Source: Streptomyces sp. 846.5 (lineage in GTDB: Bacteria; Actinomycetota; Actinomycetes; Streptomycetales; Streptomycetaceae). Taken from it: a DNA stretch of 64,000 nt. The stretch covers positions 1,302,001-1,366,000 of the forward strand of contig NZ_SOBN01000001.1 in NCBI RefSeq assembly GCF_004365705.1, written 5' to 3'. Shown one piece after another: positions 1-7,617 of the stretch. The notes under the pieces were generated by a model. That model saw only the letters and a program-made list of their open reading frames with translations. It made no database searches and was not told the DNA's origin. Numbering within the stretch: the first letter of the stretch is position 1; every line of letters begins with the position of its first letter. The position numbers and the translations under genes are program-made.

Positions 1-1
1 C

Positions 2-382
2 GAGGTACTGGAGGTCGGCGCGGCCGAGCTCTGCGCCGCACGCGAGATCGCCGGCGAGGAGGAGAAGCGGCTGCGGGACTGCCTCGCCGCCACCGCGGCG
101 GCCGGGCTCGACGACTACCGCAGACAGGACACCCGGCTGCACCTGGCCATCGCCGAGCTCAGCGGCTCGGTCTCGGTGGCCGCCCAGTACGCCGCGGTCC
201 GCTCGACCGTCAACGAGCTGCTCGACTGCATCCCGCTGCTGTCGCCCAACCTGGAGCACAGCGAGCGGCAGCACACCGAACTGGTCGCCGCCATCCTCGG
301 CGGCGAGCCGGAGCGCGCCCGCGAGGTGATGCGGGAGCACCTGGCCGGGACGGCCGCGCTGCTGCGCGGCTTCCTTGCCTGA
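2..382 (+). CDS. GntR-type regulator, FCD domain (5' truncated by window edge)
   Basis: The window opens inside this gene; 126 C-terminal codons are visible up to TGA. The fragment is all-helical and carries the FCD ligand-domain pattern: a D-x-x-x-H step (DTRLHLAIAELSG), a later H near the middle (SERQHTELVAAILGG) and a final A-x-x-x-M-x-x-H (AREVMREHLAG). These histidines and the aspartate bind metal or carboxylate effectors in FadR-type regulators. The winged-helix DNA-binding half lies upstream and is not visible. It sits 79 bp before a C26 amidotransferase on the same strand, so it may control that gene. The subfamily call is secure; the effector is unknown. Confidence 0.85.
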   Translation, partial: EVLEVGAAELCAAREIAGEEEKRLRDCLAATAAAGLDDYRRQDTRLHLAIAELSGSVSVAAQYAAVRSTVNELLDCIPLLSPNLEHSERQHTELVAAILGGEPERAREVMREHLAGTAALLRGFLA

Positions 383-461
383 CCATCGCCCTGAATGGCG
401 CCTTGACCATCGCCTGACCGTCCCTGACCCGCAGGACTCCGAAAATCGGGAGGCTGGACCC

Positions 462-1214
462 ATGAACCGTCCGCTCATCGGCGTGACGACCTATCTCGTC
501 CCGGCGGTCTGGGGGGTGTGGACCGAGAGCCAGGCCGCGCTGCTGCCGGTCCAGTACACCGCCCAGGTCCAGCGGGCCGGGGGCGTCGCCGCGATGCTGC
601 CGCCCGGCGACCCGGCGACCGCCGACGACGTGGTGGCCCATCTCGGCGGACTGCTCGTGAGCGGCGGCCCCGACGTCGACCCGGCCAGGTACGGGGCGCC
701 GCGCGACCCGCGCACCGACCCGGCGCCGACCGAGCGCGACGCCTGGGAGCTGGCTCTGATCGCCGCCGCCCTGGAGCAAGGCCTGCCGCTGCTGGGGATA
801 TGCCGGGGCATGCAACTGCTGAACGTCGCCTGCGGCGGCGACCTGGTCCAGCACCTGCCCGACCAGGTCGGGCACGAGGGCCACGCGCCCACCCCCGGCG
901 CCTACGGAACCCACCCGGTGCTCCCGGTCCCGGGCACCCGGCTGGCGGCGCTGCTCGGCGACGGCCCCCTGGACGTGCCCACCTACCACCACCAGGCGGC
1001 GCAGCGCCTGGGCGCTGGGCTGACCGCGAGCGCCCACCACGCCGACGGCACGGTGGAGGCGGTGGAACGCGCGGACGGCTTCGCGCTGGCCGTGCAGTGG
1101 CATCCGGAGCAGGGCACCGACCTGCGGCTGTTCCAGGCGCTGGTCCAGGCCGCGATCGAGAGGACCGCGATCACCGAAGGGGCTGGCGTGTACACGGCAC
1201 CTGTCCCAGGATGA
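462..1214 (+). CDS. gamma-glutamyl-gamma-aminobutyrate hydrolase family protein (class I glutamine amidotransferase, C26)
   Basis: A 250-residue single-domain class I amidotransferase. The nucleophile elbow GICRGMQLLN carries Cys114; the His-Glu pair is in VQWHPEQ (His214, Glu216). N-terminal RPLIGVTTY and the G-G-P-D-V-D-P segment are typical of PuuD-type hydrolases, which cleave gamma-glutamyl amides such as gamma-glutamyl-GABA in the cytoplasm. Start chosen at ATG 462 because GGGAGG lies 8 bases upstream; a longer frame begins at 375 but has no ribosome site. It lies behind an FCD regulator and just ahead of an S9 peptidase (4-bp gap), suggesting one unit. The exact substrate is not determined; polyamine catabolism is the family's best known role. 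Confidence 0.88.
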   Translation: MNRPLIGVTTYLVPAVWGVWTESQAALLPVQYTAQVQRAGGVAAMLPPGDPATADDVVAHLGGLLVSGGPDVDPARYGAPRDPRTDPAPTERDAWELALIAAALEQGLPLLGICRGMQLLNVACGGDLVQHLPDQVGHEGHAPTPGAYGTHPVLPVPGTRLAALLGDGPLDVPTYHHQAAQRLGAGLTASAHHADGTVEAVERADGFALAVQWHPEQGTDLRLFQALVQAAIERTAITEGAGVYTAPVPG

Positions 1215-1218
1215 TCCC

Positions 1219-3246
1219 ATGCCTGACGACTCCGCGCCCCGCAGCGCGTTCCACGATCTGGGGGCGTTCATCGCCCTGCCCCGGATCAACTCCCTCACGC
1301 TCTCGCCCAGCGGCGACCGGCTGATCGCCTCCGTCGCCGAACTGGCCGCCGACGGCGCCCGCTACGTCAGCGCGCTGTGGGAGGTCGACCCGGCCGGGCA
1401 GCGCCCCGCCCGCCGGCTCACCCGCTCCGCCAAGGGCGAGTCCGCACCGGCGTTCCGCCCGGACGGAACCCTGCTGTTCCTCTCGGCCCGTCCGGACACC
1501 GATCCGGCGAAGGACGCCCCGGCCGAGGAGGAGGCCGCGCTCTGGGCGCTGCCCGCCGGGGGCGGCGAGGCCTATCGGCTGCTCGGCCGCCCAGGCGGCG
1601 TCGAAGCCGTGGTGACGGCGCGTCAGTCCGACCGGACCGCCGTCGTCGCCTCGCTGCTGCCCGGGGCGCAGGACGTCGAGTCCGACGCGAAGCTGCGCAA
1701 GGCCAGGAAGGAGGCCAAGGTCAGCGCGATCCTGCACGAGGAGGCGCTGGTCCGGTGCTGGGACCACGACCTCGGCCCCGCGCTCCCGCACACCTTCACC
1801 CTGCCCGAGGCGTCCGCCGAGGCGGCGCCGGTGGACTGCGGTCCGCTCGGCCGGAACGGGGAGGCGCCGGCGCTGTCGCCGGACGGCGCGCTGCTCGCCC
1901 ACACCCTGGAGATCTCCGACGACCCCGACCGGATCCGGTCAGCCGTCGCCGTCGTGGACGCGGCCACCGGCAAGCGGCTGCGGCTGGTGTCGGCGGCCGA
2001 CGCCCAGTTCGGCGCGCCGGTCTTCGCCGCCGACAGCCGCACCGTCGTGTGCGGGCGGGAGACCCTGTCGACCTTCGAGGAGAGCTACGAGGTGACCCTG
2101 TGGTCCTTCGACGCCACCGACGAACAGGACCAGGGCCACGAGCTGCTGTCCGACCTCGACCTCTGGCCCACGCAGGGCGTCCCCTCCCCCGCCGGCGGCG
2201 CGGTGTTCTTCACCGCCGACCAGCTCGGTCACTGCCCGGTCTTCCGCCTCGACACCGCCGAAGGGACCGTCACCCGGCTCACCGCCGACGGCAGTTACAC
2301 CCACCTCTCGGTCGCACCGGACGGCGGCACCCTGTACGCGCTGCGCGCCGCGATCGACGCGCCGCCCACACCCGTCCGGCTCGACAGCTCCACCGCCGAC
2401 CAGCGGCCCGTCGAACTCCCCTCCCCGGCACCGGTCGGCACGCTCCCCGGCAGCCTCACCGAGGTCACCACGGTCGCCGAGGACGGGACGCCGCTGCGCT
2501 CCTGGCTGGTGCTGCCCGAGGCGGCGAGCGCCGAGACCCCGGCCCCGCTGCTGCTCTGGGTGCACGGCGGACCGCAGGGCAGCTGGAACTCCTGGACCTG
2601 GCGCTGGAACCCCTGGGTCGCGGCGGCCGCCGGCTACGCGGTGCTGCTGCCCGACCCGGCCCTGTCCACCGGCTACGGCCGGGAGATGCACCGGCGCGGC
2701 TGGCAGGACTGGGGCGGCAACCCGTACCGGGACGTCATCGCGCTGACCGACGCCGCCCTGGAGCGCCCCGATCTGGACGCCTCGCGCACCGCGATGATGG
2801 GCGGCTCCTTCGGTGGCTACATGGCCAACTGGATCGCCACCAGCACCGACCGCTTCAAAGCCATCGTCACCCACGCGAGCCTCTGGAACCTGCACTCCTT
2901 CGCCGGGACCACCGACGCTCCGCACTTCTGGCGGCGCGGCTTCGGCGACGTGCTGAAGACCACCGAGCGCTACGAGCGGTCGTCACCGCACCTGCGGGCG
3001 GCGGAGATCAGCACCCCGATGCTGGTGGTCCACGGCGACCGGGACTACCGGGTGCCGATCGGCGAGGCCCTGGGCCTGTGGACCGACCTGGTGCGCTTCG
3101 GCGTCCCGGCCAAGTTCCTCTACTACCCGGACGAGGGGCACTGGATCCTCAAGCCCAACAACGCCAAGGTCTGGTACGCCACCGTGCTGGCCTTCCTGGC
3201 CCACCACGTGCTCGGCGAGCAGTGGCGCCGCCCCGACCTGCTGTGA
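1219..3246 (+). CDS. S9 family prolyl oligopeptidase-like serine peptidase
   Basis: 675 residues with the two-part architecture of S9 peptidases: an N-terminal beta-propeller (WD40-like blades with SPSGD, SPDG and APDGG turns, residues about 20-410) and a C-terminal alpha/beta-hydrolase domain. The catalytic triad is visible: Ser530 in GGSFGGYM, Asp609 in HGDRDYRVP and His641 in EGHWIL. No signal peptide, so a cytoplasmic oligopeptidase of the acylaminoacyl-peptidase/DPP type is likely; it would trim short peptides. Starts at ATG 1219, 4 bp after the amidotransferase stop, consistent with cotranscription. It ends 7 bp from a convergent SDR gene with no terminator hairpin between them. Confidence 0.93.
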   Translation: MPDDSAPRSAFHDLGAFIALPRINSLTLSPSGDRLIASVAELAADGARYVSALWEVDPAGQRPARRLTRSAKGESAPAFRPDGTLLFLSARPDTDPAKDAPAEEEAALWALPAGGGEAYRLLGRPGGVEAVVTARQSDRTAVVASLLPGAQDVESDAKLRKARKEAKVSAILHEEALVRCWDHDLGPALPHTFTLPEASAEAAPVDCGPLGRNGEAPALSPDGALLAHTLEISDDPDRIRSAVAVVDAATGKRLRLVSAADAQFGAPVFAADSRTVVCGRETLSTFEESYEVTLWSFDATDEQDQGHELLSDLDLWPTQGVPSPAGGAVFFTADQLGHCPVFRLDTAEGTVTRLTADGSYTHLSVAPDGGTLYALRAAIDAPPTPVRLDSSTADQRPVELPSPAPVGTLPGSLTEVTTVAEDGTPLRSWLVLPEAASAETPAPLLLWVHGGPQGSWNSWTWRWNPWVAAAAGYAVLLPDPALSTGYGREMHRRGWQDWGGNPYRDVIALTDAALERPDLDASRTAMMGGSFGGYMANWIATSTDRFKAIVTHASLWNLHSFAGTTDAPHFWRRGFGDVLKTTERYERSSPHLRAAEISTPMLVVHGDRDYRVPIGEALGLWTDLVRFGVPAKFLYYPDEGHWILKPNNAKVWYATVLAFLAHHVLGEQWRRPDLL

Positions 3247-3253
3247 CCGGACG

Positions 3254-4147
3254 TCAGTAGGTCACGCCGGTGAGGTTCTCCGACACCGCCCACAACCGCT
3301 CCTGCGCGGACCGGTTGTGGGCCGGCGCGGCGGAGGCCTTGAGGACCGGGAAGCCGCGCAGCTCGAACGGGCCGTCGGGGCCGTAGTAGTGGGCCCCCAT
3401 GGCGAGCGGGTCGGTGGAGGCGCGCAGCGTCGGCAGCGCACCCTGCTCGACCGACTGGGCGAGCGGGGCGGCCAGCAGTGTGTTCAGCGGCTGCAGCGGG
3501 GCCGGGATGTGCCGGGTGAGCCCGGTCACCACGTAACCGGGGTGGGCGGCGAGCGCGATGGTCTTCGCGCCGGAGTCGGCCAGCCGGCGCTGCAGCGCGT
3601 ACATGAACATCAGATTGGCCAGCTTGGACTGGGCGTAGGCGCCCACCCGGCGGTAGTGGCGCTCGGACTGCAGGTCGTCGAAGTCCAGGCCGCGACGCGC
3701 CGCCTTGTGGGTGAGGCTGCTGAGGACCACCACCCGGGAGCCCTCGGTGTCGCGGAGCAGGTCCAGCAGCAGTCCGGTGAGCGCGAAGTGGCCCAGGTGG
3801 TTGGTGCCGAACTGGAGCTCGAAGCCGTCGCCGGTGCGCCGGTGCGGCGGATGCATCACCCCGGCGTTGTTGATCAGCAGGTCGAGACGGGCGAAGCGTT
3901 CGTGCGCCTCCGCCGCGGCCGCCCGGACCGAGTCGAGCGAGGCCAGGTCCAGCGCCAGCAGTTCGGTACGGCTGCCGATCGACGCCGCGGCCGCCTTCGC
4001 CTTCACCGGGTTGCGGCAGGCCAGCACCACGGTCGCGCCGCGCTCGGCCAGCACGGCGGCGGTCCGCAGGCCCAGGCCGGAGTTGGCCCCGGTGACCAGG
4101 GCGGTCCGCCCGGTCTGGTCGGGGACGTCGGCGGTGGTCCAGGCCAT
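3254..4147 (-). CDS. SDR family oxidoreductase
   Basis: 297 residues with a complete classical short-chain dehydrogenase set: cofactor loop TGANSGLG (Gly20, Gly24, Gly26), NNAG at 93-96, a Ser before the active site (VLSS, 141-144) and the catalytic pair Tyr171/Lys175 in YAQSK. The acidic-to-Arg switch after beta2 (ACRNP) favours NADP(H). The sequence style resembles the retinol dehydrogenase/WW-domain oxidoreductase-like SDRs common in actinobacteria; substrate unknown. ATG 4147 has AGGGAG 8 bases upstream. Convergent with the S9 peptidase and divergent from the exonuclease gene across 119 bp. Confidence 0.92.
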   Translation of the reverse strand: MAWTTADVPDQTGRTALVTGANSGLGLRTAAVLAERGATVVLACRNPVKAKAAAASIGSRTELLALDLASLDSVRAAAAEAHERFARLDLLINNAGVMHPPHRRTGDGFELQFGTNHLGHFALTGLLLDLLRDTEGSRVVVLSSLTHKAARRGLDFDDLQSERHYRRVGAYAQSKLANLMFMYALQRRLADSGAKTIALAAHPGYVVTGLTRHIPAPLQPLNTLLAAPLAQSVEQGALPTLRASTDPLAMGAHYYGPDGPFELRGFPVLKASAAPAHNRSAQERLWAVSENLTGVTY

Positions 4148-4236
4148 GCGGTGCTCCCTGTGCGATCGATCGTGCGCGCTGCGCAGCGAGCCTGATGCGC
4201 CCCCGACGCGCTGTCAAGAATCGGCGGAACCGGCGG

Positions 4237-4259
4237 TTGTCGTACCCGTGCGGCATGAT
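4237..4259 (+). promoter_or_regulatory. weak RecA-NDp/PafBC-like promoter before 5'-3' exonuclease
   Basis: TTGTCG at 4237-4242, exactly 11 bases, then CATGAT at 4254-4259, seven bases before ATG 4267. The spacing equals the TTGTCR-N11-TANNNT layout of PafBC-dependent promoters, but the -10 starts with C instead of T and the GTG extension is absent, so this is only a candidate. Confidence 0.3.
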
Positions 4260-4266
4260 GCGACCC

Positions 4267-5214
4267 ATGACCGCACCTTCGTCCGCGACCCCGCCCCGGC
4301 TGATGCTGCTGGACACCGCCAGCCTCTACTTCCGTGCCTTCTTCGGCGTACCCGACTCGGTCCGCTCCCCCGACGGGCAGCCGGTCAACGCCGTCCGGGG
4401 TCTGCTGGAGTTCATCACCCGTCTGGTCCACGACCACGCCCCGGACCAGCTGGTCGCCTGCTGGGACGCGGACTGGCGGCCGCAGTGGCGGGTGGAGCTG
4501 ATCCCCACCTACAAGACCCACCGGCTGGCCGCCGAGCCCGAGACCGAGGGCCAGGAGGAGGTCCCGGACACCCTCTCCCCCCAGGTCCCGGTGATCGCCG
4601 CCGTCCTGGACGCCTTGGGCATCGCCCGCGTCGGCGTCCCCGGCTACGAGGCGGACGACGTCATCGGCACCCTGACGACCCGCCACCCCGGCCCGGTCGA
4701 CGTGATCACCGGCGATCGGGACCTGTTCCAGCTGGTGGACGATGTGCGCGGGGTGCGGGTGCTGTACCCGATCAAGGGCGTGGGGACGCTGCAGATCACC
4801 AACGACGCGCTGCTGGTCGAGAAGTACGGCGTGAACGGCTCCCAGTACGTCGACTTCGCCGTCCTGCGCGGCGACCCCAGCGACGGCCTCCCGGGCGTCG
4901 TCGGCATCGGCGAGAAGACCGCCACCAAGCTCATCAACCAGTACGGCGACCTGGCCGGCATCCAAGCCGCCGCCGTCGACCCCGACAGCAAACTCACCCC
5001 CGCCCAGCGCAAGCGCCTGATCGAAGGCACCGACTACCTCGCCGTCGCCCCCAAGGTCGTCAGCGTCGCCACCGACGTCCCGCTGCCAACCTTCGACCCC
5101 ACTCTCCGCGCCGAACCCCTCGACCCCGTCACCCTCGAAGAGCTCTCCGAACGCTGGGGCCTCGGCAACGCCCTCCAACGCCTCCTCGACGTTCTCGCGA
5201 AAGCCGACGGATAG
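4267..5214 (+). CDS. 5'-3' exonuclease, FEN/Pol I N-terminal type
   Basis: 315 residues covering the PIN-like N-terminal half (LMLLDTASLYFRAFFG, Asp16) and the helix-3-turn-helix DNA-binding part (RGDPSDGLPGVVGIGEKTA, 201-219). Metal-binding acidic residues are visible: EADD (128-131), GDRD (Asp150, Asp152), Asp203 and Asp206. It is a stand-alone version of the 5' nuclease domain of DNA polymerase I, as in ExoIX/Xni-like proteins, expected to trim 5' flaps or RNA primers. Start taken at ATG 4267, preceded only by a possible -10 seven bases upstream, which suggests leaderless translation; in-frame ATGs at 4255 and 4258 are alternatives. Convergent with a following SDR gene, 16 bp apart. Confidence 0.9.
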   Translation: MTAPSSATPPRLMLLDTASLYFRAFFGVPDSVRSPDGQPVNAVRGLLEFITRLVHDHAPDQLVACWDADWRPQWRVELIPTYKTHRLAAEPETEGQEEVPDTLSPQVPVIAAVLDALGIARVGVPGYEADDVIGTLTTRHPGPVDVITGDRDLFQLVDDVRGVRVLYPIKGVGTLQITNDALLVEKYGVNGSQYVDFAVLRGDPSDGLPGVVGIGEKTATKLINQYGDLAGIQAAAVDPDSKLTPAQRKRLIEGTDYLAVAPKVVSVATDVPLPTFDPTLRAEPLDPVTLEELSERWGLGNALQRLLDVLAKADG

Positions 5215-5230
5215 AGCGGACGGCCGGTGG

Positions 5231-6007
5231 TCAGTCGAGGGCGACCGGTCCCGATACCGTGAGCTGGTAGCTGCTGTGGGTGAGGTCCGGGTCCAGAGTG
5301 AGGGCTGCGATGGTCTGGCCGATCTGGTCCGGCGTAGCCGTGGGGCCGAGTCGCTGGATGAAGTCGGCCTCCTCCACTCCGGATCGGGACGCATAGCCGG
5401 AGACTCCGGCGTCGCCGACGCGGGAGCCGGGAGTCATCGGCGGCAGGACGGACAGGAACCTGATCCCGAGCCCGCCTCGCTGGGACTCCTCGGCCGCGTA
5501 GGAGGCGAGGAAGCGGATGGTGGCCTTGGCCCCGGCGTAGCCGCCGCTGACCGGCGAGCCGCGCAGAGCGGCCCCGCTGGAGAGCGCGAGGACCGTGCTG
5601 CCCGGCGGCAGGGGCATCGTCAGGGCCAGGCGGGTCCAGTGGAAGACGTGCTGGACGTCGGTCCGCCAGTGCAGGCTGAATGACTCCCAGGTGTGCTCGT
5701 GGACGGGCCGGGCCAGCGGGACGGCTCCGGCGTTGAGCACCAGGACGTGCGGGGCGTACCGGGTCAGCAGCTGTTCGGCGACGGCCGGGTCGGTGGCGTC
5801 GGCCCTGACGGGCACGAAGGAGTCGCCGAGTTCGGCATGGACCTTCTCCAGGTCGATGGGGTCGCGGGCGATTCCGACGACGCGCCGGCCCGCTCGGCAC
5901 AGTGCGGTGGCGGTGGCGCGGCCGAAGCCGCGTCCGGCGCCGGTGACGATCGCGGTCGGGGCCGGTTCGGAGCCGTGGGTGGATTCGGTAGGACGCATCG
6001 GTTCCAT
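5231..6007 (-). CDS. SDR family oxidoreductase
   Basis: 258 residues. The cofactor loop TGAGRGFG (Gly23, Gly27, Gly29) is followed by VLNAGAVP, the Ser motif LALSSGAAL and the active-site YAGAK, so all classical SDR residues are present. The substrate cannot be told from sequence. The gene is divergent from an ArsR regulator; the 72-bp gap holds a perfect 8-4-8 inverted repeat, so this enzyme is very probably repressed by that regulator together with the SRPBCC gene. ATG 6007 is preceded on its strand by AAGGAG (6012-6017). Confidence 0.88.
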   Translation of the reverse strand: MEPMRPTESTHGSEPAPTAIVTGAGRGFGRATATALCRAGRRVVGIARDPIDLEKVHAELGDSFVPVRADATDPAVAEQLLTRYAPHVLVLNAGAVPLARPVHEHTWESFSLHWRTDVQHVFHWTRLALTMPLPPGSTVLALSSGAALRGSPVSGGYAGAKATIRFLASYAAEESQRGGLGIRFLSVLPPMTPGSRVGDAGVSGYASRSGVEEADFIQRLGPTATPDQIGQTIAALTLDPDLTHSSYQLTVSGPVALD

Positions 6008-6032
6008 CTCCTTGGCACTGCAGGGACGAGTA

Positions 6033-6052
6033 ATTCAACCTGTTGGTTGAAT
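6033..6052. promoter_or_regulatory. ArsR-family operator, perfect inverted repeat
   Basis: ATTCAACC-TGTT-GGTTGAAT: a perfect 8-bp inverted repeat with a 4-bp spacer in the middle of the divergent SDR/ArsR intergenic region. Size and symmetry fit a dimeric winged-helix ArsR repressor. A degenerate second copy lies 37 bp (centre to centre) to the right. Confidence 0.75.
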
Positions 6053-6069
6053 GTACTCGCCGCGCTAAC

Positions 6070-6089
6070 ATTCAGCAATATGGTTGAAC
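6070..6089. promoter_or_regulatory. second, imperfect ArsR operator overlapping the arsR start codon
   Basis: ATTCAGCA-ATAT-GGTTGAAC repeats the 8-4-8 layout of the upstream operator; the right arm shares GGTTGAA and the left arm ATTCA. It covers the ATG at 6080-6082, so binding here could block transcription start or elongation of the regulator's own gene. Confidence 0.5.
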
Positions 6090-6427
6090 GTGTGTCCGCT
6101 CCCCTGGACCTGACGTACATGGCCCTGGCCGATCCCACCCGCCGGGCGATCCTGCAGCGCCTGCGCACGGCGGAGGCCCGTGTGACCGAGATCGCCGAAC
6201 CGCTGCCGATGTCCCTGGCCGCCGTTTCCAAGCACATCATCGTGCTGGAACGCGCCGGCCTGGTCCGGCGCGAGATCCGCGGCCGCGACCACTACCTCAG
6301 CGCGAACCCGCAGCCACTGACCGAGGCCGAGCGGTGGATCAGCGACTACACCGGCTTCTGGGAACGGCGCGCCGACGCCCTGGCCAACCACCTGGAACAG
6401 CACATCCAAGAAGGGCCCACGTCGTGA
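6080..6427 (+). CDS. ArsR/SmtB-type winged-helix repressor
   Basis: 115 residues: LTYMALADPTRRAILQRL is the ArsR family signature, followed by the recognition helix MSLAAVSKHIIVLERAGLV and the wing REIRGRDHYLSANP. No cysteine metal-binding motif is present, so this is the non-metal ArsR class usually paired with SRPBCC/AHSA1 genes. Start at ATG 6080 keeps the conserved N-terminus; no ribosome site is visible and the message may be leaderless. Stop overlaps the next gene's GTG (GTGA), indicating translational coupling. Two inverted repeats in and near the start codon suggest autoregulation and control of the divergent SDR gene. Confidence 0.92.
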   Translation: MVERVSAPLDLTYMALADPTRRAILQRLRTAEARVTEIAEPLPMSLAAVSKHIIVLERAGLVRREIRGRDHYLSANPQPLTEAERWISDYTGFWERRADALANHLEQHIQEGPTS

Positions 6428-6852
6428 GCGAGACCGTGGTCAGGGTGACCCGCACCCTCAAGGCCAGCCCCGAGCAGGTCTTCGACGCCTGGACCGACGC
6501 CGACCGCCTCCAGCAGTGGCTCTGCCCCGACCCCGGCTTCGTCGCCGAGGCCACCTGCGATCCCGTGGTCGGCGGCCGCTACCGCATCGTCAAGATCCTC
6601 GACAGCGGCGCCGACGAGGTCACCGGCGAGTACCTCGTCGTCGACCCCCCGCACCGCCTCGTCTTCACCTGGGCCGCCGACACCACCCTGAACCGAACCA
6701 CCCAGGTCACCGTCACCCTGCGCCCGGACGGAGACGCCACCGAGATGACCATCCTCCACGAGCGCCTCCCCACCCAGCCCATCCACGACGGCGCACAGCG
6801 CGCCTGGTCCAGCATCTGCGACAGGCTCGCCACCCTGCTCTCGGGAACCTGA
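6424..6852 (+). CDS. SRPBCC (AHSA1-like) family protein
   Basis: 142 residues starting at GTG 6424, whose last two bases belong to the arsR stop codon. The START/Bet v1-like fold is recognisable: VTRTLKASPEQVFDAWTDAD, W-L-C-P at the first strand turn, GGRYRI, and the final helix TQPIHDGAQRAWSSICDRLA. Members bind hydrophobic ligands or stimulate Hsp90-like ATPases; in bacteria the ArsR-SRPBCC pair is common but its ligand is rarely known. The coupled start and shared operators put it in one regulon with the divergent SDR enzyme. Confidence 0.9.
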   Translation: MSETVVRVTRTLKASPEQVFDAWTDADRLQQWLCPDPGFVAEATCDPVVGGRYRIVKILDSGADEVTGEYLVVDPPHRLVFTWAADTTLNRTTQVTVTLRPDGDATEMTILHERLPTQPIHDGAQRAWSSICDRLATLLSGT

Positions 6853-6936
6853 GCACGCGGAGGCCTCGCGCGCCGTGTCGGTGCCTGCGGCTAACGTGGC
6901 CGTGTGTCTGAATGAAGGAAGTCGGGAGGACAAGCC

Positions 6937-7614
6937 ATGTCACACGTACGGGTCCACAACTTCTCCGTCTCGCTGGACGGCTTCGCCACGGGAGAGGGGC
7001 AGAGCCTGGAGGCGCCGTTCGGGCATGCCGGGACGCGGCTGCACGAGTGGTTCTTCGGCACCCGCACCTTCCAGGAGATGGTCGGCGGGAAGGGCGGCGA
7101 GACCGGAGTGGACGACGCGGTCGCCCGCACCTGGGACGTGGGGATCGGCGCGGAGATCATGGGGCGCAACAAGTTCGGGCCTCAGCGCGGGCCGTGGGAG
7201 GACGAGAGCTGGAAGGGGTGGTGGGGCCCGAACCCGCCGTTCCACACGCCGGTCTTCGTGCTCACCCACCACCCCCGCCCTTCCATCGAGATGGAGGGCG
7301 GCACGACCTTCCACTTCATCGACGCGACGCCGCAGGAGGCGCTCCGTCAGGCGCGCGAGGCCGCGGGCGGCCTGGACGTGCGGGTCGGAGGTGGGCCGAG
7401 CACCGTCCGCGCGTTCCTGGCCGCCGACCTGGTCGACCACCTCCATGTCGCCGTCGTCCCGATCCTGCTGGGCCGCGGCGAGCGCCTCTGGGACGGCCTC
7501 GAAGCTATCGAGGCCCGCTTCCACACAGAGTCGGTGACGACCCCCAGCGGCGTCACCCACGTGACCTTCACCCGGGCCGAGCGCCCGACGGACCGGCCCG
7601 GGGACATCAGCTGA
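6937..7614 (+). CDS. dihydrofolate reductase family protein (RibD C-terminal-like)
   Basis: 225 residues with the RibD_C/DHFR-like fold: VHNFSVSLDGFATGEG at the N-terminus, IMGRNKFGPQRGPWED (the G-R-x-x-F region), FVLTHHPRPS, and GGPSTVRAFLAADLVDHLHVAVVPILLGRGERLW at the C-terminus (quoted here in parts of the conserved block). These proteins are NADPH-dependent reductases of unknown substrate and are not true folate enzymes. GGGAGGAC lies before ATG 6937, and TAACGT at 6892-6897 may be a -10 box, so it probably has its own promoter. It ends 3 bp from the convergent chitinase gene. Confidence 0.88.
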   Translation: MSHVRVHNFSVSLDGFATGEGQSLEAPFGHAGTRLHEWFFGTRTFQEMVGGKGGETGVDDAVARTWDVGIGAEIMGRNKFGPQRGPWEDESWKGWWGPNPPFHTPVFVLTHHPRPSIEMEGGTTFHFIDATPQEALRQAREAAGGLDVRVGGGPSTVRAFLAADLVDHLHVAVVPILLGRGERLWDGLEAIEARFHTESVTTPSGVTHVTFTRAERPTDRPGDIS

Positions 7615-7617
7615 ACA

